A stretch of DNA of 63,506 nucleotides from Desulfovibrionales bacterium (lineage in GTDB: Bacteria; Desulfobacterota; Desulfovibrionia; Desulfovibrionales; Desulfovibrionaceae): assembly GCA_030156255.1 (NCBI GenBank), contig JASGMV010000015.1:1-63506 (forward strand), read 5' to 3'. Position 1 is the stretch's first letter; each line of letters starts with the position of its first letter. The position numbers and the translations under genes were made by a program. Of the stretch, positions 34,461-42,739 are shown one piece after another. The notes under the pieces were generated by a model. The model was not told the DNA's origin, did no database searches, and was given only the letters and a program-made list of their open reading frames with translations.

Positions 34461-35300
34461 ATGCGCACGATACAGATCAAAGACATTACCGAGGCGGTGG
34501 CCGACATGTGCATGAAGGCCGGCGCGGAACTGCCTGGCGACGTCTACGCCAGGCTCCAACAAGCCAAGGAGAAGGAGACCTCGCCCACGGCCAGGGAAAT
34601 TCTGCGGCAACTGCTGGAAAACGCCGACATGGCGAAAAAGACCAGACTGCCGCTGTGCCAGGACTGCGGGATCGCCGTGCTCTTTGTGGAAGTGGGCGAC
34701 GACGTCCGCATCGAAGGCGGCAACATCCGGGAAGCCGTCAACGCAGGCGTGCGCAAAGGCTACGCCGAAGGCTATCTCCGCAAGTCCGTCTGCGATCCTT
34801 TCACGCGCGCCAACACCGGCGACAACACCCCGGCCGTCATCCACTTCGACGCTGTCCCCGGCGACAAGTTGCGGATCGTCTTCCTGGCCAAAGGCGGAGG
34901 CTGCGAAAACATGAGCCGCGTCACCATGCTGGCTCCGGCCCAAGGCTGGGAAGGGGTCAAACGCTTCGTGATCAACCGCGTGGCCGACGCCGGCGCCAAC
35001 CCCTGCCCGCCCACCATCGTCGGCGTCGGGGTCGGCGGCGCCTTCGACCGCGCCGCCGAGCTCGCCGAAAAAGCCCTCACGCGCCGCCTGGACGACATCC
35101 ATCCGAACCCGGACATCGCCGCCAAGGAGAAAGAGTTGGAGACCGCTCTCAACAAACTGGGCGTCGGCCCCATGGGCTTGGGCGGCGAGACCACGGTGCT
35201 CGGCGTCAAGATAGCCGCCGAGCCCTGCCACCTGGCCTGCCTGCCTCTGGCGGTGAACATCCAGTGCCACTCCCATCGGCGCAAGGAGGTCGTGCTCTAA
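34461..35300 (+). CDS. fumA: Class I fumarate hydratase, alpha subunit
   Basis: A 279-residue subunit of the oxygen-sensitive [4Fe-4S] fumarase that interconverts fumarate and malate. The family signatures are LPLCQDCGIAVLFVEVG, GGGCENMSRVTML, NPCPPTIVGVGVGGAFD and HLACLPLAVNIQCHSHR; the cysteines in these blocks include the cluster ligands. Start at the ATG at 34461 with AGGA upstream. Its stop overlaps the beta-subunit start (TAATG). In a Desulfovibrio-like organism it serves the malate/fumarate branch together with the adjacent malic enzyme. Split alpha/beta form is usual in anaerobes. Confidence 0.93.
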   Translation: MRTIQIKDITEAVADMCMKAGAELPGDVYARLQQAKEKETSPTAREILRQLLENADMAKKTRLPLCQDCGIAVLFVEVGDDVRIEGGNIREAVNAGVRKGYAEGYLRKSVCDPFTRANTGDNTPAVIHFDAVPGDKLRIVFLAKGGGCENMSRVTMLAPAQGWEGVKRFVINRVADAGANPCPPTIVGVGVGGAFDRAAELAEKALTRRLDDIHPNPDIAAKEKELETALNKLGVGPMGLGGETTVLGVKIAAEPCHLACLPLAVNIQCHSHRRKEVVL

Positions 35301-35857
35301 TGGCTGAATACAAACTCACCACTCCCCTGACCGACGACGACGTCATCCAGCTCAGGGCCGGCGACGTCGTGCTCCTGAGCGGCGTTATCTACTCCGCCCG
35401 CGACGCGGCCCATAAAAAGCTCTGCGAACTGCTGGAGACAGGAAAGGCGCCGCCTTTCAAGCTGCAAGGGGCGGTCATCTATTACGTCGATCCCAGTCCG
35501 GCGCCCCCAGACCGCCCCATCGGTTCGGCTGGTCCCACCACCAGTTACCGTATGGACTTTTTTGCGCCACGGGTGTACAGTTACGGACTGAAGGCCTCTA
35601 TCGGCAAAGGGAAACGAAATGGGGAAACCCGGAAGGCCATGCGGGACTACAAGGCAGTATATTTCGGCGCGGCAGGAGGAGCCGGCGCGTTGCTGTCCAG
35701 TTCCATCGTCGAATCCCAAGTCATCGCATTCGACGAGCTCGGCCCCGAGGCCATTCGAGAAATGAAGGTCAAAGACTTTCCGGTTCTCGTGATCAACGAT
35801 GCGCATGGCGGAGAATTATATGCGGCGCCCGACCTCAAGGCTGCAGGCGCCGAGTAG
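35300..35857 (+). CDS. fumB: Class I fumarate hydratase, beta subunit
   Basis: A 185-residue swivelling-domain subunit: LTTPLTDDDVIQLRAGDVVL at the start, then GAVIYYVDPSPAPPDRPIGS, GPTTSYRMDFFAPRVYSYGL and YFGAAGGAGALLSSSIVESQ, as in the C-terminal domain of fumarase class I and L-tartrate dehydratase beta. The ATG overlaps the alpha-subunit stop and is served by AAGGAGG inside the alpha gene. L(+)-tartrate dehydratase is an alternative for such pairs, but the malic enzyme next door favours fumarase. Confidence 0.92.
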   Translation: MAEYKLTTPLTDDDVIQLRAGDVVLLSGVIYSARDAAHKKLCELLETGKAPPFKLQGAVIYYVDPSPAPPDRPIGSAGPTTSYRMDFFAPRVYSYGLKASIGKGKRNGETRKAMRDYKAVYFGAAGGAGALLSSSIVESQVIAFDELGPEAIREMKVKDFPVLVINDAHGGELYAAPDLKAAGAE

Positions 35858-35909
35858 ACAACCTCTGACTTCATTCGGATAGACAACCTCTTACCTGAAG
35901 GAGATCGTT

Positions 35910-37229
35910 ATGGCCCTTTTCACAAAACAAGAAGCCCTCGATTACCATTCCCAAGGGAGACCCGGAAAGACCGAAGTCGTCCCGGTCAAGCCTTGCTCCA
36001 CTCAGAAACACCTGTCCTTGGCCTACAGCCCCGGCGTGGCCGAAGCCTGCATGGGAATCGCCAACGACCCCGCCAAAGTGTATGAGTACACCGGCAAGGG
36101 CAACTTGGTCGCCGTGGTTTCCAACGGAACCGCCGTTCTCGGCCTGGGCAACATCGGCCCGGCCGCCGGCAAGCCGGTTATGGAAGGCAAGGGCGTGCTG
36201 TTCAAGGTCTTCGGAGACGTGGATGTCTTCGACATCGAACTGAACCTGACCGACCCGGACAAGGTGATCGAGGTCGTCAAGGCCCTGGAGCCCACCTTCG
36301 GCGGCATCAACCTGGAAGACATCAAGGCCCCCGAGTGCTTCTACATCGAGGAGACCTTGAAGAAAGAGATGAACATCCCGGTCTTCCACGACGACCAGCA
36401 CGGCACCGCCATCGTCACCGCGGCCGGCATGATCAACGCCCTGGAGATCTCCGGCAAGAAAGCCGAAGACATGCGCGTGGTCGTCTCCGGCGCCGGCGCT
36501 GCGGCCATCGCCTGCACCAACCTGTACAAGAACATGGGCGTGGACCCCGAGAACATCGCCATGTTCGACTCCAGGGGCCACATCAACAAGAGCCGTACGG
36601 ACCTCAACGACACCAAGAAGCCCTACGCCACGAAGAAGGAGTACGCTTCGCTCGGTGACGCCATGAAGGGCGCGGATTGCTTCCTGGGTCTGTCCATGGG
36701 CGGCATGGTCACCAAAGACATGGTCAAGGGCATGGCCCCCAACCCGATCATCTTCGCCTGCGCCAACCCCGATCCCGAGATCTCGTACCCCGACGCCAAG
36801 GAAGCCCGCCCGGACGCCATCATGAGCACCGGTCGTTCGGACTTCCCCAACCAGGTCAACAACGTGCTCGGCTTCCCCTTCATCTTCCGCGGCGCCCTGG
36901 ACGTGAACGCCACGGCCATCAACGAGGAAATGAAGCTCGCCGCGGCCGAGGCCCTCGCCGCTCTGGCCAAAGAGCCGGCGCCGCAGTACGTTTGCGACGC
37001 CTTCGGCGTGGACAAGCTTGAGTTCGGTATGGACTACATCATTCCGAAAGCTCTTGACCTGCGCTTGATCGAGTACGTCTCCGTGGCCGTGGCCAAGGCC
37101 GCCATGGACACCGGCGTCGCCCAGAAGACCCTCGACCTCGCCGCCTACAAGGCGCAGTTGGGTCAGCGGCTCTCCGACTCCAACGACAGAATTAAAGCCT
37201 TTGTGGACTCCTACCACCTGGGCTTCTAA
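35910..37229 (+). CDS. Malic enzyme (oxaloacetate-decarboxylating malate dehydrogenase)
   Basis: A 439-residue short-form bacterial malic enzyme. It oxidatively decarboxylates malate to pyruvate and CO2 with NAD(P)+. Visible motifs: the [17 protein letters not shown] entry, [20 protein letters not shown] with the catalytic lysine following, [19 protein letters not shown] with the metal-binding aspartates, and the nucleotide fold [27 protein letters not shown] precedes the ATG. It is 52 nt after fumarase, making a fumarate-malate-pyruvate operon that ends in a strong terminator. Cofactor preference (NADP typical in Desulfovibrio) is not certain. Confidence 0.93.
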   Translation: MALFTKQEALDYHSQGRPGKTEVVPVKPCSTQKHLSLAYSPGVAEACMGIANDPAKVYEYTGKGNLVAVVSNGTAVLGLGNIGPAAGKPVMEGKGVLFKVFGDVDVFDIELNLTDPDKVIEVVKALEPTFGGINLEDIKAPECFYIEETLKKEMNIPVFHDDQHGTAIVTAAGMINALEISGKKAEDMRVVVSGAGAAAIACTNLYKNMGVDPENIAMFDSRGHINKSRTDLNDTKKPYATKKEYASLGDAMKGADCFLGLSMGGMVTKDMVKGMAPNPIIFACANPDPEISYPDAKEARPDAIMSTGRSDFPNQVNNVLGFPFIFRGALDVNATAINEEMKLAAAEALAALAKEPAPQYVCDAFGVDKLEFGMDYIIPKALDLRLIEYVSVAVAKAAMDTGVAQKTLDLAAYKAQLGQRLSDSNDRIKAFVDSYHLGF

Positions 37230-37250
37230 CAACCGCCTCTGATTTATTTC

Positions 37251-37290
37251 CGGGCAAGGCTTCGGCCTTGCCCGGAAATTTTATTTTTGG
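37251..37290 (+). terminator. Terminator with UUCG tetraloop after malic enzyme
   Basis: CCGGGCAAGGC, TTCG, GCCTTGCCCGG forms an 11-bp stem followed by AAATTTTATTTTT. Confidence 0.95.
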
Positions 37291-38007
37291 GGAGAATTCT
37301 GTCGAACGCCCAAGGACGACGATCCCCGCATGGCGCGTCCGAGCGGTCCCTGCGAAAGTCGCCGTCCCTCCGAACGCCGGGCCGCCGCCCCCGCCGCTGA
37401 ATTTCACAAAGACCGCGCCCTTGACAAAAAAAATTCCGTAAAATTCCGCTAGATGCGGCGCAATCTACATCCGTAATCCGGTCGGCGCCTACTACGGAAT
37501 TGGCTGGTCGCCACCCTTTAGCGCAGTTTTTAATGCCTTATTACCGTGGTGATTAAAATCACGATCTTCCAGACGTAAAGCGCTCTCAACAGGCCAAAAT
37601 CGCCCCGCCATCGCCGATCAATACCTGCGCAATCACCGCCGCCTCGCTGTTCTCAGCCACTGCCGCCTCGCCCCTCGCCGCTCCTTGTGCATTCTTTCAC
37701 ATTGCTGCCGCCCGCCCCCTGCAACCCGGTTGTGCTTGGCGGTCATTTATGTTACCTGCAAGGAAATGGTCGGGGTCGGTATCTCATGTAACTTTTTTGA
37801 AACCTTTTAATGACGCTGTTTGTGGTTGATTTGCTCCCTCTGTGCGGAGTTTCGATCGGACCAGCCGCCCCGCTGTTCCGGTCACGCCTCAGTAGCTAAA
37901 GGACGTTCCCTTCCGCAGGCGGCTTGTTCGAGGCCGCCCGCCTATTCAAACAAACACACAACTATCTTAAAAGGTTAGCTAAAACGCCTAAAGGGTGGGA
38001 CGATATT
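37291..38007. other. 717-nt gene-free leader upstream of the cytochrome-rnf operon
   Basis: No gene is supported. TTGACA occurs near 37422 in an A-rich run, but no well-spaced -10 follows. ATGTTAC near 37749 and ATGTAAC near 37785 form a loose inverted pair that might be a regulator site. A GGCGGC/GCCGCC hairpin lies near 37918-37940. A long structured leader is possible; no riboswitch class was recognised. Confidence 0.4.
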
Positions 38008-38772
38008 ATGCGCTCAAAACCGAAAGCACTACCGGTCATCATCGCTGCGGTTCTACTGTTGGCCGGATCCATCGTCGGATATGTTCAAACCGGCAACACG
38101 AGCAAAATACCGGTGCGGGTATTGCTCAAAAACAAAGGCGGGAATGTGATTTTTTCCCACCTTGCGCACCAACGGGATTATCAACTCGAATGCAGCCAAT
38201 GCCATCACGACAAAAAGGTCGACGGGGTGGTGAGTCAAGGCGATACAGTGAAGTGCGAATCCTGCCACCCGGCCAGCTTCGACGAGCAATATGTTTCCAC
38301 GCACATGAACGCCTTCCCTGACGCAAGCTACTGCACCCGTTGCCACCACCAAGAGTACCAGGGCGCCAAATTCGACCACGACGCGCACCAGGACTACGCC
38401 AACGATTGCTACGACTGCCACCATGACGAATCGATCGAGCCGGAACCCCAAAAGTGTTCGAACTGCCACAAGAAAGAGAGCTCCGGCGAACTGATCAGCA
38501 TGCGTCTGGCGGGACATGAAAAATGTAAGACTTGCCACGAGGACATGTTCGACGCAGGCGTGTCCGGGTGCCAAAGCTGCCACACCCCCGTGGACATGAC
38601 CACTTATAAAGGAGACTACACCGCCTGTAATAAATGCCATAACGCCGAAATCAAAGACCTGCTGCCCACTCGTACGGACGCCTTCCACAAAGAATGCATG
38701 GGCTGCCATGAGGAAATGGGCGCCGGTCCTTCCGGTCCGAAAGACTGTAACCGTTGCCATATCAGCAAGTAG
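38008..38772 (+). CDS. Decaheme cytochrome c of the Rnf operon
   Basis: A 254-residue protein with an N-terminal membrane anchor (PVIIAAVLLLAGSIVGYV) and ten CXXCH heme c motifs: CSQCH, CESCH, CTRCH, CYDCH, CSNCH, CKTCH, CQSCH, CNKCH, CMGCH and CNRCH. The first ones resemble class III (tetraheme c3-like) spacing. The start at the ATG at 38008 gives a proper signal anchor; earlier in-frame codons do not. It lies 8 nt before rnfC, as in Desulfovibrio rnf operons, and probably exchanges electrons between the Rnf complex and the periplasmic cytochrome pool. Confidence 0.92.
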   Translation: MRSKPKALPVIIAAVLLLAGSIVGYVQTGNTSKIPVRVLLKNKGGNVIFSHLAHQRDYQLECSQCHHDKKVDGVVSQGDTVKCESCHPASFDEQYVSTHMNAFPDASYCTRCHHQEYQGAKFDHDAHQDYANDCYDCHHDESIEPEPQKCSNCHKKESSGELISMRLAGHEKCKTCHEDMFDAGVSGCQSCHTPVDMTTYKGDYTACNKCHNAEIKDLLPTRTDAFHKECMGCHEEMGAGPSGPKDCNRCHISK

Positions 38773-38780
38773 GTGGAGCG

Positions 38781-39884
38781 ATGCAGAACGATACAATACA
38801 TCTCGACCTGGCCGAGCTCACCTTGGAGGGGCGCGCCGCCCTTGTCTCGTGCGGCCAGGATGTGAAACGGGGGCAGAGGATTGCGATTTCCTCATCTCCC
38901 GGCCTTGGGGACCTTCACAGCCCCGTCGCCGGCAAAGTCGAGCATGTGGATCCGTTCCGGATACGCATCAAAGCCGACGGCGAGGGAGAAGTTGAGCCGG
39001 TCGAACTCAATTCGTTGAAGGGCGAGGGTTTGCTCGCCGCGTTGCGCGAATTGGGCGCCGACCTGCCGATGGCGCCATCCCTGAACACCCTGATCATCAA
39101 CGGTGTGGACGAAGAGCAGGGAATCGGCTCCCGGCGGAAGATGCTCGCTTCGCATCAACCGACCCTTGAGCGCGGCCTCTCGGCCGTTCAAGCCATATAC
39201 GCCCCTGCACAAACGGTTTTGGCCGTGCTCAAGGACTCTGAGCACTCGCTGGCGGGGACGGCGTCCGTTGAGATTGCAGCCAAGTATCCCTCGGGACTTG
39301 ATCCACTGGTGGCGCTGGCCGCCACCGGCAAGGAAGCGCCGGAAGACGCGCTGGTGCTCGGCCTGGAAACCGTGTTTCAGGCCGGACGCATCATGGAGAC
39401 CGGACTGCCGGCCATGGAGACCGTGGTCACCTGCGGCGACAGCCAGTTCCTGGTCGCAGTGGGAACGCCCGCGGGCGCTATTCTCGCAAAGTCCGGGCAG
39501 ACGCCGAAAGACCGGGACCGGATCGTTCTCGGCGGAGTGATGCGCGGAACGGCGGCCTCGTCGCCGCGCCAGGGCGTCTCCAAAAAGACATCGGCCGTCA
39601 TGTTGGTGAAAAACCCGACGCCCGTAGCCCTGGACGCCCCTTGCGTCGGCTGCGGCCAGTGTGTCCAGCATTGCCCGGCCAGGATCGACCCGTCCATGAT
39701 CACCAGTTATGCGGAATTCGGCATGTATGACAAGGCGGAGGCCGCGCACATCGATTCCTGCTTCGAGTGCGGTATTTGCGGCTACTACTGTATCGCCCGC
39801 CGCCCCATGCTACAATATATACGCCTGGCCAAGTGCGAATTGGCGAAAGCAAAGGCTCAGGCCGGAGAGGAGGTTGCCCAGTGA
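38781..39884 (+). CDS. rnfC: Rnf complex subunit RnfC, lacking the glycine-rich FMN/NADH loop
   Basis: A 367-residue peripheral subunit. Near residue 311 come two [4Fe-4S] motifs (CVGCGQCVQHCPA and CFECGICGYYCI). The N-terminal sandwich-hybrid region (LTLEGRAALVSCGQDVKRGQ; LGDLHSPVAGKVEHVDPF) is present. In typical RnfC a GLGGAGFPT-type loop precedes the NGAECEP segment and binds FMN and NADH. Here the equivalent part, residues about 91-110, is short (GADLPMAPSLNTLIINGVDEE) with no glycine-rich loop. The protein therefore probably does not oxidise NADH itself. GGTGGAG precedes the ATG. Overlaps rnfD by 4 nt. Confidence 0.88.
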   Translation: MQNDTIHLDLAELTLEGRAALVSCGQDVKRGQRIAISSSPGLGDLHSPVAGKVEHVDPFRIRIKADGEGEVEPVELNSLKGEGLLAALRELGADLPMAPSLNTLIINGVDEEQGIGSRRKMLASHQPTLERGLSAVQAIYAPAQTVLAVLKDSEHSLAGTASVEIAAKYPSGLDPLVALAATGKEAPEDALVLGLETVFQAGRIMETGLPAMETVVTCGDSQFLVAVGTPAGAILAKSGQTPKDRDRIVLGGVMRGTAASSPRQGVSKKTSAVMLVKNPTPVALDAPCVGCGQCVQHCPARIDPSMITSYAEFGMYDKAEAAHIDSCFECGICGYYCIARRPMLQYIRLAKCELAKAKAQAGEEVAQ

Positions 39885-40831
39885 GACCGCTTCAACCCCT
39901 TGCTCTGACCGTCTCGGCGCCGCCTCATCGTCATTGCGGCGTCACGGTCCGGGGCAGAATGGGAAATATATTGCTGGCCATGGCTCCCGCCGTGGTCATG
40001 GCAGTGGCCAGTTTCGGCGTTTCCGGCTTTCGGGTGATGGCCATGGCCGTCGCCGCCGCGATCCTGACCGAGGCTGTTTGCGATAAATTCATGGACAGGG
40101 AGACCCAGATCCACGACCTCCATGCGGCCGTCGTGGGACTGAGCTTCGCCTTTCTGCTTCCCGCCTCGGCCCCCTGGTGGCTCGCGGCGATCGGCAGCGC
40201 CATATCCATCGTCTTGGGTAAAATGGTCTTCGGCGGCCTGGGCGGCAGTCCGTTTTGCGCTCCGCTCATCGGCTGGGCCGTATGCCGGTTGTCCTGGCCC
40301 TTGTTCATGGACCTCGACGCCTCCATGCTGAATGTGGAGCTGACCTACCCCCTGGCGCAACTCAAAAACTTCGGCCTGGGCTTCGTCAGTGTGACGGACC
40401 TCGGCCAGTTGTTTATGGGCCGCCAGCTCGGCGGGCTCGGAGCCGTTCAGATCGCAGGCGTTCTGATCGGAGGCCTGTACCTGATCCTGCGCAAGCACAT
40501 CTCCTGGATCATCCCCGTGGGCGTGATCGCCGGAGCGCTCATCACCGCGGCCTTGTTCAACGCCGCCGATCCGAACGTTTACGCCCCGGCGACCTTCCAT
40601 GTGCTCACCGGTTCAATGATGTTCGGCGCCTTTTTCCTGGCCACGGACGGACCGTCATCGCCCAATCGACGCATTCCCATGCTTTTGTTCGGACTGCTCA
40701 TCGGCGTGATGATCATCATTATTCGAGTGTACGGCGTCTATCCCGACGGAACGCCTTTCGCCATCCTGCTCGCCAGCCTGTTCACTCCGGTGTTCGAGCG
40801 TATTCGGCCCAAGCCTTTTGGAGTGAGGTAA
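39881..40831 (+). CDS. rnfD: Rnf complex membrane subunit RnfD
   Basis: A 316-residue inner-membrane protein with about nine or ten hydrophobic helices, of the NqrB/RnfD family (GKMVFGGLGGSPFCAPLIGW; TGSMMFGAFFLATDGPSSP). Translation starts at a GTG overlapping the rnfC stop (GTGA), with GGAGAGGAGG upstream. The periplasmic SGATPL motif whose threonine carries covalent FMN in other RnfD proteins is here ELTYPL (T155-Y156-P157), and the usual GETS segment reads GGLGAVQ (about 184-190). Covalent flavin in this subunit is thus doubtful. Confidence 0.9.
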   Translation: MRPLQPLALTVSAPPHRHCGVTVRGRMGNILLAMAPAVVMAVASFGVSGFRVMAMAVAAAILTEAVCDKFMDRETQIHDLHAAVVGLSFAFLLPASAPWWLAAIGSAISIVLGKMVFGGLGGSPFCAPLIGWAVCRLSWPLFMDLDASMLNVELTYPLAQLKNFGLGFVSVTDLGQLFMGRQLGGLGAVQIAGVLIGGLYLILRKHISWIIPVGVIAGALITAALFNAADPNVYAPATFHVLTGSMMFGAFFLATDGPSSPNRRIPMLLFGLLIGVMIIIIRVYGVYPDGTPFAILLASLFTPVFERIRPKPFGVR

Positions 40832-40836
40832 ACGCC

Positions 40837-41412
40837 ATGAAAGAAATGATAAAAATGGTGGTTGTGCTCTCGGTGCTCTGTGCGATTTCAGGCTCCGGCC
40901 TGGCCGCCCTCAAGCAGGTGACCGAACCAATCATTGAAGAACAGGTGCTGACCTATGTCCAGGCGCCGGCCATCGAGTCGGTGCTCACCGGGTACGACAA
41001 CGATCCCATCAAGGACCGTAAAAAATTCGAATACGACGGCCAAGTCGTCATGGTCTTCCCCGCCATCAAGGACGGCAAGCTCATCGGCGTGGCCTTGGAG
41101 ACGGCAAGCAAGGGATTTGGCGGCCAGATCAACGTCATGGTCGGATTCGACGTTGCCGCGGGCGCCTTGTCCGGCATCGGCATCACGACCATGAAGGAGA
41201 CGCCGGGCATCGGAAGCAGAGTGGCCGAGAGCGGATTCACTGCGCAATTCCAGGGACACCCGCTGAAGATGGTCGAATTGAAAAGCAAAGGCGGCGACAT
41301 CGACGCCATAGCCGGCGCCACCATTTCCTCCACCGGCACGGTGAACGCGGTGCAAAACGCCTTAGCCATCTACAACAGCCTGAAAGACCAATTCGCCCAA
41401 AGCTGGTCCTAG
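40837..41412 (+). CDS. rnfG: Rnf complex FMN-carrying subunit RnfG
   Basis: A 191-residue protein with one N-terminal transmembrane anchor and a periplasmic FMN-binding domain. The flavinylation motif DAIAGATISSTGTV is intact, with T162 as expected FMN acceptor. GITTMKETPGIGSRV is the second family signature. FMN would be attached by an ApbE transferase; one is encoded downstream at 45379. GGAGTGAGG precedes the ATG, 5 nt after rnfD. Confidence 0.93.
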   Translation: MKEMIKMVVVLSVLCAISGSGLAALKQVTEPIIEEQVLTYVQAPAIESVLTGYDNDPIKDRKKFEYDGQVVMVFPAIKDGKLIGVALETASKGFGGQINVMVGFDVAAGALSGIGITTMKETPGIGSRVAESGFTAQFQGHPLKMVELKSKGGDIDAIAGATISSTGTVNAVQNALAIYNSLKDQFAQSWS

Positions 41413-41443
41413 CCGACGGCGCAATACGGTTCTGGAGCATATC

Positions 41444-42121
41444 ATGAGCAAACTCTGGAAAGAATTCTCCAAAGGCCTTTGGAAGGAGCTGCCGCCTTTC
41501 AAGCTGGTCCTCGGCCTGTGCCCTGTTCTCGCGGTCACCAACACCGCGAACAACGGGCTCGGGATGGGGGCGGCGGTCATCTTCGTGCTGACCCTCTCCA
41601 ACCTCCTGGTGTCCTTGGTCCGCAAGGCCATTCCGGCCAAGGTCCGCATCGCCTGCTTCATCGTTATCGCGGCCTCCCTCGTGGTGGCGGTGGAGCTCTT
41701 GATGCAGGCTTTCTCCTACCCCTTGTACCAGCAACTCGGCATCTTCGTGCCGCTGATCGTGGTCAACTGCATCATCTTGGGCCGGGCGGAAGCCTTCGCG
41801 TCGAAAAATCCGCCGCTCCTCTCCATCGCCGACGGACTCGGCATGGGGATCGGCTTCACCATGTCCCTGACCTTCCTCGGATCGCTGCGTGAAATCCTCG
41901 GGCAAGGCACATGGTTCGGTATGCACGTGACCTGGGACGGCTTCGAGCCCTTCGGGTTCATGGTGCAGGCGCCCGGCGCCTTCGTGAGCCTGGGAGTTCT
42001 GTTGGCCCTGATGAACTTCATGGAAAACGTGCGGCGCAAACGCAGAGGCCTCAAGGCGGTCGAAGGTCCCTCCCACGACTGCGGCTCCTGCGGCGCCTGC
42101 GGCTCCTCCTCGAAATGCTAA
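41444..42121 (+). CDS. rnfE: Rnf complex membrane subunit RnfE
   Basis: A 225-residue inner-membrane protein with six helices, of the RnfE/NqrD family. It has LPPFKLVLGLCPVLAVTNTA, IFVPLIVVNCIILGRAEAFA and GFTMSLTFLGSLREILGQGT; the cysteines at LGLCP and VNCIIL coordinate, with RnfA, the intramembrane iron site known from Nqr/Rnf structures. The C-terminus ends in an extra cysteine cluster (HDCGSCGACGSSSKC) not typical of the family, which might bind metal. Confidence 0.93.
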   Translation: MSKLWKEFSKGLWKELPPFKLVLGLCPVLAVTNTANNGLGMGAAVIFVLTLSNLLVSLVRKAIPAKVRIACFIVIAASLVVAVELLMQAFSYPLYQQLGIFVPLIVVNCIILGRAEAFASKNPPLLSIADGLGMGIGFTMSLTFLGSLREILGQGTWFGMHVTWDGFEPFGFMVQAPGAFVSLGVLLALMNFMENVRRKRRGLKAVEGPSHDCGSCGACGSSSKC

Positions 42122-42138
42122 CCACGGAGTAAGCCATC

Positions 42139-42714
42139 ATGCAGGAATATTTTCTTCTCTTCATCGGGGCGATCTTCGTCAACAACATCGTCCTGGCGCA
42201 ATACCTGGGCAACTGCCCGTTCATCGGCACCTCCAAGGAGAGCGGGGTCGCCATCGGCATGGGCGCCGCCGTCGTGTTCGTGGCGACCATGGCCGCGGCC
42301 ATCACTTGGCTGGTGCAGGCCTATATCCTTGTCCCCTTGGGACTCGGCTTCCTCCAGACCCTGGCCTTCATCCTGGTCATCGCCTCGCTGGTGCAGTTCG
42401 TGGAGATGTTTCTTAAAAAGATGGTCCCGCCTTTGTACAAATCCCTGGGCATCTTCCTGCCGCTCATCACGACCAACTGTGCAGTCATGGGTATCGCCCT
42501 GATCTGCCAGCGCGAAGAGCTCGACCTGAAGACGACCATCCTGTTCTCCTTCGCCTCGGGCCTGGGCTTCATGCTCGCCCTGGTGCTGCTGGCCGGCATT
42601 CGCGAACGCCTGGCCGTGCGGCGCCTGCCCATCGCCATGCGCGGCACGCCCATCGGCCTGGTGATGGCCGGCTTGATGTCCCTGGCGTTTTTCGCCTTCA
42701 AGGGCATGATTTAA
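42139..42714 (+). CDS. rnfA: Rnf complex membrane subunit RnfA
   Basis: A 191-residue inner-membrane protein with six helices, family RnfA/NqrE: FIGAIFVNNIVLAQYLGNCP, LGIFLPLITTNCAVMGIAL and LLAGIRERL. The two conserved cysteines (LGNCP and TTNCAV) pair with those of RnfE at the intramembrane iron centre. RnfA and RnfE have inverted topology. Gene order C-D-G-E-A-B is the classical one. Confidence 0.94.
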   Translation: MQEYFLLFIGAIFVNNIVLAQYLGNCPFIGTSKESGVAIGMGAAVVFVATMAAAITWLVQAYILVPLGLGFLQTLAFILVIASLVQFVEMFLKKMVPPLYKSLGIFLPLITTNCAVMGIALICQREELDLKTTILFSFASGLGFMLALVLLAGIRERLAVRRLPIAMRGTPIGLVMAGLMSLAFFAFKGMI

Positions 42715-42739
42715 CATATAAAAAAGCAGAGACATTATC

